From positions 1-23,095 of the forward strand of contig CAKZIN010000006.1 in the NCBI GenBank assembly GCA_936933955.1: a DNA stretch of 23,095 bases, written 5' to 3'. The position numbers were made by a program, and so were the translations under genes. The DNA comes from an uncultured Sphingopyxis sp. (GTDB lineage: Bacteria > Pseudomonadota > Alphaproteobacteria > Sphingomonadales > Sphingomonadaceae). Of this stretch, positions 6,283 through 14,354 are shown in pieces; the first letter of the stretch is position 1; the number at the start of each line of letters is the position of its first letter. The notes beneath the pieces were generated by a model. The model saw only the letters and a list, made by a program, of their open reading frames with translations, was not told where the DNA came from and made no database searches.

Positions 6283-7021
6283 GCATCATGCGCAGCCCCT
6301 CTCCCCGCAACCCGCCGCCGCCGCGACCCCGGCAGAGCGGCTCACGGTCATCCGCGACGGGATCGCCAAGGCGGCCGCCGACGCGCGACGCGACCCTGCC
6401 GCTGTGACGCTGATCGCCGTCTCCAAAACGCGCACAGCGGGGGAAATCGCGCCGCTGATCGCCGCAGGGCAGCGCCATTTCGGCGAGAATCGCGTGCAGG
6501 AGGCGCAGGCCAAATGGCCTGAGCTGCGCGCCGCGCATGGCGACCTGCGTTTACACCTCGTCGGGCAGCTGCAGAGCAACAAGGCCGACGACGCGGTCGC
6601 GCTGTTCGATACGATTCACAGCGTCGATCGCCCGCGGCTGGTCGATGCGCTCGCTCGCGCGGTGCAGCGTCACGCCCGCACGCCGCAACTGTTCGTGCAG
6701 GTCGACCTCGCCGGAGAGCGCTACGGTGGTGGCGGGGAACGCGGCGGTTGCGCGCTGGCCGACCTCCCCGCACTGCTCACCCAGGCGCGCGACGCGGGCC
6801 TTGCGGTGGAGGGGCTGATGACTGTCCCCCCGCTTGATCGCAGCCCCGGACCATGGTTCGCGCTGCTGGCAGAGATCGCCGCCCGCCACGCTATTGCCGG
6901 GCTGAGCATGGGCATGACCGCCGACTATGCCACCGCCGTTCGCCTCGGCGCGACGCACGTGCGCGTTGGCACGGCGCTGTTCGGGGAGCGCGCTGCGATG
7001 GACCGCCCGACCGGGCCCTGA
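6281..7021 (+). CDS. yggS: YggS/PLPBP family pyridoxal phosphate homeostasis protein
   Basis: The 246-aa product belongs to the PLP-binding COG0325 family, which buffers PLP and affects amino-acid pools; it has an alanine-racemase-like barrel without known catalysis. TLIAVSKTRTAGEI holds the PLP lysine at residue 49. Further family motifs are GQRHFGENRVQEAQAKW, LHLVGQLQSNKA, FDTIHSVDRPRL, LSMGMTADYATAVRLGATHVRVGTALFG (in two parts, the phosphate-binding end). ATG 6281 overlaps the ATG of the divergent ThiE-like gene. No Shine-Dalgarno is seen; TATAGC at 6267-6272 would, if a -10, start transcription at or near the ATG. Confidence 0.93.
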   Translation: MHHAQPLSPQPAAAATPAERLTVIRDGIAKAAADARRDPAAVTLIAVSKTRTAGEIAPLIAAGQRHFGENRVQEAQAKWPELRAAHGDLRLHLVGQLQSNKADDAVALFDTIHSVDRPRLVDALARAVQRHARTPQLFVQVDLAGERYGGGGERGGCALADLPALLTQARDAGLAVEGLMTVPPLDRSPGPWFALLAEIAARHAIAGLSMGMTADYATAVRLGATHVRVGTALFGERAAMDRPTGP

Positions 7022-7041
7022 CGCGACGCGGTAGCGGGCGC

Positions 7042-7080
7042 AAAAAAAATGGGGCGCTCCGCTTGCCCTCGGAGCGCCCC
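7042..7080 (-). terminator. rho-independent terminator of the TonB receptor gene
   Basis: On the minus strand GGGGCGCTCCG pairs with CGGAGCGCCCC (11 bp, 8-base loop), followed after one A by eight T. It lies 33 bases beyond the receptor stop and between convergent genes. Confidence 0.93.
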
Positions 7081-7112
7081 CTCGCGTTCGGCAGGTCCTG
7101 CCGGTTGGCTGA

Positions 7113-9974
7113 TCAGAAGCGCGTGCGGAACGTCGCGCCGTAGGTCCGCGGTTCGGCGAGATACTGAGAGAACAGCTGGCGCCCGCCGGGATACTGCGGA
7201 TCGACGAACGGCGGCGTCGACGCACCCGCCTGGAACGGCGAGTTGAAGGCCACCTGCGCATAGTTCTGATTGAGCAGGTTCTGCGCCCACAGCTCCAGCG
7301 CCCAGCGCTCATCACGCCCGCGGATGCCGACGCGCGCGTTGACGATGGCGTAGCCGTCCTGCGCCTTTTGCGGGAACAGGTCGGAGCCGGTGTTGAAGTC
7401 GCCGGTGAGGCGGGTGTCGACGTAGAACAGCGCGCTCAATCCGCTGTCGCCCAGCCGCGGGGTCCACGCGACGCTTGACGTCACGACCCACTCCGGCGCG
7501 TTCGACATGCGGTTGCCCGGCAGTACGCGCAGCGCCGGGTCGAGCGGACCGCCGCTGCTCGATCCGACCAGGTTTTCGCGGTAGCGCGTGTCCGAATAGG
7601 TCGCGCCAAAGCCGATGCGCAGGTCGCGCGTCGGGCTGAGGCTCGCCTCCAGCTCCACGCCCTGCGAGCGCACGCCCCAGCCGACGTTGTCCGCCGCGCA
7701 CGTGCCGCTGGTGAGCGCCGGGTTGGGGTTGGTCGCGGTCGGCGCGACATAGTTGGGCGCGCCAGGCAGGATGCTCTGGTCGCGATCCGCGCCGCCGAGG
7801 GCGGTGGAGCAACCGTTGATCGACTGCACCAGGAAGACGGTGCCGTTGAACGTGTTGAGCTGGAAGTTCGAAAACTCCTGCCGAAATGCGGCGATGCTCA
7901 CCGAAAATTCGCGCGTGCCGTATTTCGCGCCGATCTCGAACGCGTTCACCAGCTCAGGGTCGAACTGGAGGCTGCCTGCCAGCGCCTGCGCTCCGCCGAG
8001 CGATGCGAAAGTCGGGATCGGTGCCTTGAGCGCCGAGCGGTCGAGGTTGAACCCGCCCGCCTTATATCCGCGCGAATAGCTGGCGTAGAGCAGCAGGTCG
8101 TCGTTGGGCCGGTAGGAGGCGATCGCCGTCCCGGTCAGCTGGCTTTCGCTACGCTCGCCGTTGATGGTGACGCCGTTGAGCTCGGAGGTCGAATTGCCCT
8201 GGCAGGTCAGCCCGATCAGCGCGCCCGCGGTGCCCGCAAGCGGGGTGGTGAGCAGCCCAGACAGCGCCGCCTGCTGGGCAACGCACGCGGTGTTGTCGTT
8301 GCCGAACAGCGCGTTCATCCGCTTGCGCTCGTTGGTGTAGCGCAGGCCCAGCGTGATATCGAACTGGTCGGAGAAGCGGATGATATTGTGCGTGAACAGC
8401 GCGAAGTTGCGGCTGTTCTGGCGGTAGTCGTCGATCGTCGACCCGCGGTCGTTGACCGAATCAAGCCGGTCGAACTCGCCTACCAGCAGCGGGCCGGCGG
8501 CGCCGAACGGCGATGTCACGCCCGGCACTTGCCCTGACAGCACCGCACGGCCGGTGGGGGACAGGCACCCCGCGGTCGTCGGGCTGTAGAAGCCCGCAAG
8601 CGCGCTGCCCGACACGACGCGGCAGGTGGCGAAGCGGCCGTACTGGCTGCCGAAGCGCAGATTGTCGCGCACCGCCAGGTCTTCGTTGGCGTAGTAACCG
8701 CCGATCAGCCAGTCGAGCTTGTCGTCGAACGCGGTGCCCTGCAGCCGCAGCTCCTGCGTAAAGGTGCGGAACTGGCGGTAGGCCTCTTCGCTCGGCGCGC
8801 GGTAGAGGATGTCGACCGAGCTATAGTCGGTGTCCGACCCCTGCCCCGAACGATAGTCGCGATAGGCGGTGATCGAGGTCAGACGGACATTGCCGAAGTC
8901 GTAGTCGACCTGGCCCGAAATACCCTTGTCCGCGGTGAAGCCCGCAAAGCTGCGCCCGCGCGAGGAGTAGATGGTGCGGTCGTAACCTGGGGTCAGCCCC
9001 GCCAGCGGCTGGCCAAGGTCGCGCAGCACGTTGACAATGTTGTTGCCGTTGGGGTTCGGCGCGCCCCCCACCAGCAGCGGATTGGACGGATTGTTGAGGT
9101 TGCCGATGAATGGGTTGACGCTCGCATCGACATAGGTGGCGCCGCAGCAGCGTTCCTTGCGGCTGGTGTAGTCGCCGATGATGCGGACCGACAGCGCGTC
9201 GGTCGGCTCCCACAGCAGCTGACCGCGCATGAAGTAACGGTTGCGGTTGTTGACGTCGATGTTGTTGGCGACATCGTTGTAGAAACCGTCGCGCTGGTTC
9301 CACACGCCGTCAAAGCGCACCGCGAGCGTATCGGTCAGCGGCCCCGACAGCGCCCCTGCGACGCGGATATTGTCGTAATTGCCATAGGTCAGCTCAAGCA
9401 TGCCCTCGCCGCCGGCCTGAAACGTCGGCTTGCGCGAGATGATCGAGATCATGCCGGCCGACGCGTTGCGCCCACCGAGCGTCCCCTGCGGACCGCGCAG
9501 CACCTCGACCCGCTCGATCTCACCCAGTTCGTTGAGGCCGATGCCGGAACGGCTGCGGTAGACGCCGTCGATGAACACCGCGACCGAACTTTCGAGGCCG
9601 GGGTTGTCGCCGACGGTGCCGATGCCGCGGATGCGAGCCGAACCGTTAGCCTCGCTCCCGGTCGAGGAGACGAGCAGCGAGGGTGCGACCTGGTTGAGTT
9701 GCCGGATGTCGGTCGCGCCGCTGTTCTGCAGCGTCTCGGCGGAAATCGCCGATACCGCCACCGGCACGTCGGACAGCAGCTGCGCGCGGCCCTGCGCGAC
9801 GACGATGATGTCGCCAGACTGGTCGGCGGCGTCGTTGCTGGCGTCGGTCTGGTCCGGCGACTGGCTGTCTGCGGGCGGCACCACGGTCTGCGCCATGGCG
9901 GGGGCGGTTAGCGCCATCAGGCTTGCACCGGCACAAAGCGCGCTACCGAGCGCGCGCGACAGCATGGTCCGCAT
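7113..9974 (-). CDS. TonB-dependent outer membrane receptor
   Basis: A 22-strand barrel receptor that imports a ligand with energy from TonB-ExbBD. The 953-aa product has a signal peptide (1-28, ending PAMA before QTVVPP), a TonB-box-like DIIVVA at 55-60, a plug domain (about 65-180) with DVPVAVSAISAETLQ, RIRGIGT, VAVFIDGVYRSR and VEVLRGPQGTLGGRNASAG, and a long barrel ending YGATFRTRF with the terminal Phe. Many aromatic beta strands (YTNERKR, ASYSRGYKAGGFNLDRS, FEIGAKYG) are typical of the sphingomonad iron-complex-type receptors. The ligand cannot be told; no transporter, regulator or SusD-like gene is next to it. ATG 9974 is chosen because AGAGGAG is upstream and the signal peptide begins there; the frame is open to 10139. 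Confidence 0.95.
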   Translation of the reverse strand: MRTMLSRALGSALCAGASLMALTAPAMAQTVVPPADSQSPDQTDASNDAADQSGDIIVVAQGRAQLLSDVPVAVSAISAETLQNSGATDIRQLNQVAPSLLVSSTGSEANGSARIRGIGTVGDNPGLESSVAVFIDGVYRSRSGIGLNELGEIERVEVLRGPQGTLGGRNASAGMISIISRKPTFQAGGEGMLELTYGNYDNIRVAGALSGPLTDTLAVRFDGVWNQRDGFYNDVANNIDVNNRNRYFMRGQLLWEPTDALSVRIIGDYTSRKERCCGATYVDASVNPFIGNLNNPSNPLLVGGAPNPNGNNIVNVLRDLGQPLAGLTPGYDRTIYSSRGRSFAGFTADKGISGQVDYDFGNVRLTSITAYRDYRSGQGSDTDYSSVDILYRAPSEEAYRQFRTFTQELRLQGTAFDDKLDWLIGGYYANEDLAVRDNLRFGSQYGRFATCRVVSGSALAGFYSPTTAGCLSPTGRAVLSGQVPGVTSPFGAAGPLLVGEFDRLDSVNDRGSTIDDYRQNSRNFALFTHNIIRFSDQFDITLGLRYTNERKRMNALFGNDNTACVAQQAALSGLLTTPLAGTAGALIGLTCQGNSTSELNGVTINGERSESQLTGTAIASYRPNDDLLLYASYSRGYKAGGFNLDRSALKAPIPTFASLGGAQALAGSLQFDPELVNAFEIGAKYGTREFSVSIAAFRQEFSNFQLNTFNGTVFLVQSINGCSTALGGADRDQSILPGAPNYVAPTATNPNPALTSGTCAADNVGWGVRSQGVELEASLSPTRDLRIGFGATYSDTRYRENLVGSSSGGPLDPALRVLPGNRMSNAPEWVVTSSVAWTPRLGDSGLSALFYVDTRLTGDFNTGSDLFPQKAQDGYAIVNARVGIRGRDERWALELWAQNLLNQNYAQVAFNSPFQAGASTPPFVDPQYPGGRQLFSQYLAEPRTYGATFRTRF

Positions 9975-10056
9975 CAATGTCTCCTCTCGTCCCCGGGGTG
10001 GATAGACCCCGCCACCCGCGCGCGTCCGTTTTCGACGCGTCACGGTGTGAATCCCC

Positions 10057-10084
10057 ATGCTATCGGCGAAGCGGAGCTTGTGAA
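10057..10084 (-). promoter_or_regulatory. candidate promoter of the TonB receptor gene
   Basis: Minus strand TTCACA (10084-10079) and TAGCAT (10062-10057) are 16 bases apart and match 5/6 and 4/6 of the sigma-70 consensus. The leader would be about 75 bases, with short competing stems (GGGTGG/CCACCC and GGGGT/ACCCC) before the ribosome-binding site. I see no clear Fur box. Confidence 0.4.
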
Positions 10085-10166
10085 GAGAGTAGTGCGCTAA
10101 AATTGCCGCATTCCCAGCGGGGTGCGACGTTTGCGCCACAAGGCGGCGCCGCTGACGCTACGGCAT

Positions 10167-10886
10167 TCAGGCGATAGCGCGGGAGCGACCGACCGCGCGG
10201 CGACGCGATACACGCATCACCCGCCCCTCACGCGCGGGCAGGGGAAAGCGCAGTAACCGTTCGCGCGTCGCCACCACCGCCTCAGCCGGGTCGCCGAGCA
10301 GCGCGCGCAACGGATTGGCGAGCACGTCGAAGCCGCCGGTGAGCGCGCCAAAGGCCGGCAGTACCAGCCGCGTCTCGCACCTCGCGAAGCAGGGCCGCGC
10401 CACCGGACCCGTGGCGCCGCGCACGCGCAGCTTGGGGTGCCAGTGGCCGGAGATTTCGGGGCGAAGTTCCCTTGCCCGCGCGTCGTGGCGCAGCACGATG
10501 CCCGCCACCAGCGCCTCATCCGCGCGCTCGCCGGGGAGCGCTGCGGCGGCATCGTGGTTGCCCGCGATCCACATCATCTCGCGCCCGCGGACGATGCGCG
10601 CAATGATGGAATGTTCGTCGCGAGACAGCCGCTCGGGCCCCTCGGCATCGTGGAAACTGTCGCCGAGCGCCCAGATTTCGGCGGGATCGAGCGCATCGAC
10701 CAGCGCCGCCAGCCGGTCGATTGTGGCGCGGCTGTCGAAGGGCGGCAGCAACTGCCCGGCGCGCGCGAACCAGCTCCCCTGTTCGAGGTGCAGGTCCGCC
10801 ACCAGCAACGCCCGCCGCGCCGGCCAGAACAGCGCGCGCTCCGCCAGCGCGAGAAAGCGTTGCCCGCCAAAGATCAGCTCATGCGC
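10167..10886 (-). CDS. pdeM: ligase-associated DNA damage response phosphoesterase PdeM-like
   Basis: Calcineurin-like metallophosphoesterase. Metal-binding motifs in order: LLVADLHLEQG, IWALGDSFHDAEG, WIAGNHDA and ISGHWHPKL, then the family ending LVLPAFGALTGGFDV. PdeM proteins are usually encoded with an ATP-dependent ligase, a Lhr-like helicase and an exonuclease in a repair cluster; none of those is in this window, so this is the lone member here. The frame opens at TTG 10931; GTG 10886 is chosen because the protein family begins close to (M)xHELxFGG, giving 239 aa. The ribosome-binding site is poor at both. It lies 86 bases after the VIT gene in the same direction. Confidence 0.85.
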   Translation of the reverse strand, partial: AHELIFGGQRFLALAERALFWPARRALLVADLHLEQGSWFARAGQLLPPFDSRATIDRLAALVDALDPAEIWALGDSFHDAEGPERLSRDEHSIIARIVRGREMMWIAGNHDAAAALPGERADEALVAGIVLRHDARARELRPEISGHWHPKLRVRGATGPVARPCFARCETRLVLPAFGALTGGFDVLANPLRALLGDPAEAVVATRERLLRFPLPAREGRVMRVSRRRAVGRSRAIA

Positions 10887-10921
10887 CACGGGGGAGCGCT
10901 TGGACTCTGCATCGCGGCGAT

Positions 10922-10961
10922 GCAAGCACAAAGGCGGAACATGTGGCGGGGGTGTGCTTGC
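10922..10961 (-). terminator. hairpin between the VIT gene and pdeM
   Basis: GCAAGCACA (10922-10930) pairs perfectly with TGTGCTTGC (10953-10961) around a 22-base loop, just after the VIT stop codon. There is no U-tract, so it may be a weak terminator or an mRNA-stability stem. Confidence 0.4.
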
Positions 10962-10972
10962 CCCCCGTTCCC

Positions 10973-11677
10973 TCAGCCGAGCTGCGTGCCGAACAAGTGA
11001 CCGATCAGCGCGGTGACGGCCATGGCGAGCGCGCCCCAGAAGGTGACGCGGACCACTCCGCGGAGCATCGGCGCGCCGCCGAGTTTCGCGCCCGTTGCGC
11101 CGAGCAGCATCAGCAGGACGAGCGTTCCCGCGGTGACGCCGACCACCTTGCTCTGCTGCGGCAACATCAGCGCCACCAGCAGCGGCAGCACCGCGCCCAC
11201 CGCGAAGGCGGCAGCGGAGGCGAGCGCGGCCTGCACCGGACGCGCCTCGCCATGCGGGGTCTGGCCCAGCTCATCGCGCAGATGCGTGCCGAGCGCATCG
11301 TGCGCGGTCATCTGCGTCGCCACCTGTCGCGCAAGTTCGGGGGTGAGCCCGCGCGCGACGTAGATGCCGACCAGCTCCTCGAATTCGCCGTCGGGGTCTT
11401 CGGCGAGCTCGCGGGTCTCCTTCGCCCGGTCGGCGGCTTCGCTGTCCGCCTGCGAGCTGACCGAGACATATTCGCCCGCGGCCATCGACATCGCCCCACC
11501 GACGAGGCCGGCCAGCCCAGCGGTGAGGATCGCCGCGCGCGTGCCCCCCGCGCTCGCCACGCCCACGATCAGCGCCGCGGTGGAGAGGAGCCCGTCGTTG
11601 GCCCCCAACACCGCCGCCCGCAGCCAGCCGATGCGCTCGAGCGCATGCGCTTCGCCATGACCGATCGCGCTGCTCAT
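10973..11677 (-). CDS. VIT/CCC1 family Fe2+/Mn2+ transporter
   Basis: The 234-aa membrane protein begins MSSAIGHGEAHALERIGWLR and has the VIT1/CCC1 signature: AVLGANDGLLSTAALIVGVA, then GLVGGAMSMAAGEYVSVSSQ, a cytoplasmic acidic helix (ADRAKETRELAEDPDGEFEE) and C-terminal helices PLLVALMLP and VTAGTLVLLMLLGATGAKLGG. Family members move ferrous iron or manganese out of the cytosol. The first helix pair carries the usual N, D and E residues. ATG 11677 is chosen over 11785 because the family begins here; no strong Shine-Dalgarno is present, but the start overlaps the stop of a short upstream frame (ATGA), so it may be translated by coupling. Confidence 0.92.
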   Translation of the reverse strand: MSSAIGHGEAHALERIGWLRAAVLGANDGLLSTAALIVGVASAGGTRAAILTAGLAGLVGGAMSMAAGEYVSVSSQADSEAADRAKETRELAEDPDGEFEELVGIYVARGLTPELARQVATQMTAHDALGTHLRDELGQTPHGEARPVQAALASAAAFAVGAVLPLLVALMLPQQSKVVGVTAGTLVLLMLLGATGAKLGGAPMLRGVVRVTFWGALAMAVTALIGHLFGTQLG

Positions 11678-11766
11678 ACGCGACGCGCCAGCTGGAGGCC
11701 TGGCCCGGACCAGCGCATCTCGATCACCCGACCGCTCCTCGACAGCGTTAGGCACGCGTCCATCAT
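11674..11766 (-). CDS. possible 30-codon upstream ORF coupled to the VIT gene
   Basis: The frame starts with ATG ATG at 11766, preceded by GGGCGGGAAAG, and ends in TGA overlapping the VIT ATG (ATGA). The peptide MMDACLTLSRSGRVIEMRW plus 11 more residues resembles nothing I know. The frame is open further upstream (to 12030) but without a good start. It could be a leader peptide, a real microprotein, or chance; the overlap is the only positive argument. Confidence 0.3.
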   Translation of the reverse strand: MMDACLTLSRSGRVIEMRWSGPGLQLARRV

Positions 11767-12041
11767 GTCTTTCCCGCCCCAGCATATATAGGTACTGTGT
11801 ATGTCATCGGGAGGAACGAACTCGACGAGTTTATTCTCCCAGCAAGACGACGCTGATGCCGCATTCGCCGATAGTTGTAATGCGAATATTGCTGCACCCC
11901 CCTGTCCGCATCCTCGCCCCGACGGGCATGGCAAGTCAGCCGATCCGCGTCGCGTCGCCCCCCCGTGCATTCGGTAAAAGGCGAGCGTAAGGAACTTAGC
12001 GTCAGCGGCGAGTCCAAACGGTCGCCCCAAAGGAGTCTCCC
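11767..12041. other. non-coding AT-richer region between the VIT gene and the ALDH gene
   Basis: The 364 bases between the two divergent starts hold the small ORF above and this stretch. It contains CATATATA (11783-11790) that could serve as a -10 in either direction, a nested hairpin (GGGAG 11809-11813 with CTCCC 11836-11840, enclosing AACTCG-A-CGAGTT 11819-11831), and an inverted pair ATTCGC 11863-11868 / GCGAAT 11882-11887. No complete promoter, RNA gene or riboswitch is recognisable. It must hold the promoters of both genes. Confidence 0.5.
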
Positions 12042-13472
12042 ATGTCCTACGATGCCGATCTTGCGCTGTTCATCGACGGGGCGTGGGCGTCGAGTGAGGG
12101 GCGCGATGTGCGGCCGGTGTATAATCCGGCGAGCGGGGAGACGGTGGCGGAGCTCCCCATGGCGAGCGATGCCGACCTGTCGGGTGCGCTCGACGCGGCG
12201 GAGCGCGCCTTCCCCGAATGGCGCGCGACCGATCCCGAAGCGCGCGGCGCAATCCTGCGCAAGGCGGCAGCGCTGATGCGCGAGCGCGCCGATGAGATCG
12301 GTCGGCTGCTGACGATGGAGCAGGGCAAGCCGCTGGCCGAGGCAAAGGGCGAGGTCGCGGGCGCGGCGCAGATGTTCGACTGGTGCGCGGAGGATGCGAA
12401 GCGCCTTTACGGCCGTGCGCTGGTCCGCCCGACCGGCCAGCGCAGCCTGATCCTGCCGCAGCCGATCGGCCCGGTGGCGACCTTCACCCCGTGGAACTTC
12501 CCCGTCTACCTGATGGCGAAGAAGCTGGCGGCGGCGCTCAGCGTGGGTTGCACGGTGATCGCCAAGCCCGCGGAGGAAACGCCCGGATCGACCTCCGCGC
12601 TGATGCGCTGCCTGGTCGATGCGGGGCTGCCGGCGGGGGTGGCGAGCCTCGTCTATGGCGACCCCGACAAGATCAGCCGCACGCTGATCGGCTCGGGACG
12701 GCTCAGGAAGATCAGCTTCACCGGCTCGACCGCGGTGGGCAAGCATCTGATGGGGCTGTGCGCGGAGCAGGTGTTGCCTTCGACCATGGAACTGGGCGGG
12801 CACGCGCCGGTGCTGGTGTTCGACGACTGCGACCTCGAACGCACGCTCGACATGGTCGTGCCGCAGAAGTTTCGGAACGCCGGACAGGTGTGCGTGTCGC
12901 CGACGCGCTTCCTGGTCCACGATGCGATCCACGATGATTTCGTGCGTGGCTTCGCTGAGCGCACGGGGCGGGTGCAGGTTGGTGATGGGCTTGAGGCCCG
13001 GACGCAGATGGGTCCGCTCGCCAATGCGCGGCGCCCGGATGCCGTCGCGGCGCTGGTCGAGGATGCGGTGGCGAAGGGTGCCAGGGTCGCCGCAGGGGGC
13101 GGCCGCGACAACCGCGCGGGCAACTGGTTCCACCCGACGCTGCTCGCCGATGTGCCGGACAGTGCGGACATCATGACCGTTGAGCCGTTCGGCCCGGTCG
13201 CGCTGACCCGGCGCTTTTCGGAAGAGGACGAGGCAGTGCGCATCGCCAATTCGACCCCATTCGGGCTCGCCGCGTTCGCCTTCACCGAAAACGGTCGCCG
13301 TGCGAACCGGCTGGGCGATGCGCTCGAGGCGGGGATGGTCGGTATCAACGCCTTCAACATCTCCACCGCCGACGCGCCGTTCGGCGGGGTCAAACACTCG
13401 GGTTTCGGCCGCGAAGGCGGACGCGAGGGACTGATGAGCTACTGCGTCGAAAAAGCGGTGCACCTGTCCTGA
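12042..13472 (+). CDS. NAD(P)-dependent succinate-semialdehyde dehydrogenase-type aldehyde dehydrogenase
   Basis: The 476-aa product is a full-length aldehyde dehydrogenase. Key sites: FTPWNFP with oxyanion Asn152, KPAEETP (cofactor), FTGSTAVGKHL (Rossmann), MELGGHAP with general-base Glu250, GQVCVSPTRF with catalytic Cys284, and EPFGPVA near residue 384. The patterns PVATFTPWNFP, ELGGHAPVLVFDD and NAFNISTADAPFGGVKHSGFG are those of the GabD/SSADH group; the usual product would be succinate from succinate semialdehyde, but related semialdehydes are possible. No gabT or GABA genes are adjacent. ATG 12042 has AAAGGAG seven bases upstream. A strong hairpin follows the gene. Confidence 0.9.
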   Translation: MSYDADLALFIDGAWASSEGRDVRPVYNPASGETVAELPMASDADLSGALDAAERAFPEWRATDPEARGAILRKAAALMRERADEIGRLLTMEQGKPLAEAKGEVAGAAQMFDWCAEDAKRLYGRALVRPTGQRSLILPQPIGPVATFTPWNFPVYLMAKKLAAALSVGCTVIAKPAEETPGSTSALMRCLVDAGLPAGVASLVYGDPDKISRTLIGSGRLRKISFTGSTAVGKHLMGLCAEQVLPSTMELGGHAPVLVFDDCDLERTLDMVVPQKFRNAGQVCVSPTRFLVHDAIHDDFVRGFAERTGRVQVGDGLEARTQMGPLANARRPDAVAALVEDAVAKGARVAAGGGRDNRAGNWFHPTLLADVPDSADIMTVEPFGPVALTRRFSEEDEAVRIANSTPFGLAAFAFTENGRRANRLGDALEAGMVGINAFNISTADAPFGGVKHSGFGREGGREGLMSYCVEKAVHLS

Positions 13473-13477
13473 GGCGA

Positions 13478-13500
13478 GCGAAATAGCAGCGCTATTTCGC
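13478..13500. terminator. hairpin after the ALDH gene
   Basis: GCGAAATAGC (13478-13487) pairs perfectly with GCTATTTCGC (13491-13500) around a three-base loop, six bases after the stop. No U-tract follows, so it is either a weak terminator or the first stem of a structured region that continues to 13580. Confidence 0.55.
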
Positions 13501-13502
13501 GG

Positions 13503-13580
13503 TCGGCTCGCCGACGCCGAAGGCCGGCCAGCGGGCGGAGCCCGCCTAACGTCATGGGATTTACTCCCATCACGGCCTTC
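13503..13580. repeat. multi-hairpin intergenic element
   Basis: Stems seen: TCGGC/GCCGA (13503-13514); GAAGGCCG 13519-13526 with CGGCCTTC 13573-13580, enclosing GCGGGC-GGA-GCCCGC (13531-13545) and ATGGGA-TTTAC-TCCCAT (13554-13570). The last three form a possible three-way junction. It lies between convergent genes and may be a repeat element, a bidirectional terminator or a small RNA; only the pairing is certain. Confidence 0.5.
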
Positions 13581-13643
13581 CCCCGCCGACCTGCGTCCAC
13601 CATCGCCCCGAACTCGTTTCAGGGTCCATGCGCCGCGAGCAAG

Positions 13644-14021
13644 CTACCGCGCCAGCATCGGCCCCAGCGGCTTCCCCGCGAGCACATGCACATGCAGATG
13701 CGGCACCTCCTGCCCGGCGTGGCGACCGATGTTGGCGAGCAGGCGGTAGCCTTCGTCGACCAGTCCCGCTTCACGTGCGACGTGGCCGACGGCGCGGATG
13801 AAGCCCGCGATTTCCGCCTCGCTCGCGCGTTCGGCGAAGTCGTCCCAGCTGACGTAGGCTCCGGTGGGAATGACGAGGATGTGCTGCGGCGCCACCGGCT
13901 GAATGTCGTGAAAGGCGAGCGCGTAGGCGTCGCGATAGACTTCGCGGCAGGGAATCTCTCCGCGCAGGATCCTGGCGAAAATATTGTCGGGATCGTAGGG
14001 GGCGCGGGGGTCGATCGGCAT
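13644..14021 (-). CDS. HIT (histidine triad) family protein
   Basis: HIT proteins hydrolyse nucleoside phosphoramidates and related AMP-linked compounds (HinT branch). The 125-aa product has NIFARILRGEIPCREVY at the N-terminus, HILVIPTGAYVSWDD, and the triad VPHLHVHVLAGKPLG with His108, His110 and His112. ATG 14021 follows the hisE stop by three bases, so it is the last gene of the his operon. Linkage of a HIT gene to hisE recurs in alphaproteobacteria, as I recall, but the reason is not known. Confidence 0.94.
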   Translation of the reverse strand: MPIDPRAPYDPDNIFARILRGEIPCREVYRDAYALAFHDIQPVAPQHILVIPTGAYVSWDDFAERASEAEIAGFIRAVGHVAREAGLVDEGYRLLANIGRHAGQEVPHLHVHVLAGKPLGPMLAR

Positions 14022-14024
14022 GGC

Positions 14025-14345
14025 CTATTCCTGCGTCCGCGCGGCCTTTTCGGCAAGCCCGGAGGTGCCGTGGCGGCGGTCGAGTTCGGCGGCGACGTCG
14101 GCCAGCGACGCATCCTTGAGCTGCAGCAGCACCGCGAGGTGGAAGACGAGGTCGGCGCCCTCGCTCACCAGCGCCGCGCGGTCCTCTGCCAGCGCGGCGA
14201 CGACCGTTTCGACCGCCTCCTCCCCCAGCTTGCGCGCGACGTGCGGCGCACCCTTGGCGGCGAGGCTGGCGACGTAGGAGCTGGCGCTGTCGGCAGCGGC
14301 GAGGCGCTCGGCGATCAGCGCATCGAGTCGGGTCAGGGCGTCCAT
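14025..14345 (-). CDS. hisE: phosphoribosyl-ATP pyrophosphatase
   Basis: HisE converts phosphoribosyl-ATP to phosphoribosyl-AMP, step 2 of histidine synthesis. The 106-aa all-helical product shows SYVASLAAKGAPHVARKLGEEAVETVVAAL and DLVFHLAVLLQL (quoted in parts: KLGEEAVET and EGADLVFHL hold the Mg-binding Glu/Asp residues). It is a stand-alone HisE, not fused to HisI; hisI is not in this window. It lies nine bases after hisF. Confidence 0.95.
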   Translation of the reverse strand: MDALTRLDALIAERLAAADSASSYVASLAAKGAPHVARKLGEEAVETVVAALAEDRAALVSEGADLVFHLAVLLQLKDASLADVAAELDRRHGTSGLAEKAARTQE

Positions 14346-14354
14346 CGTCGCGGC

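Noticed and set aside
9975..10139. 55-residue N-terminal extension of the TonB receptor
   Set aside because: The signal peptide starts at ATG 9974 behind AGAGGAG, and the candidate promoter lies inside the proposed extension.
10721..11791. 356-codon open frame on the plus strand
   Set aside because: It is antisense to pdeM and the VIT gene, both with clear motifs.
11763..13463. 566-codon open frame on the minus strand
   Set aside because: It is antisense to the aldehyde dehydrogenase, which has all catalytic motifs and a good ribosome-binding site. The antisense protein is Arg/His-rich and low in complexity, as expected from high-GC third-position bias.
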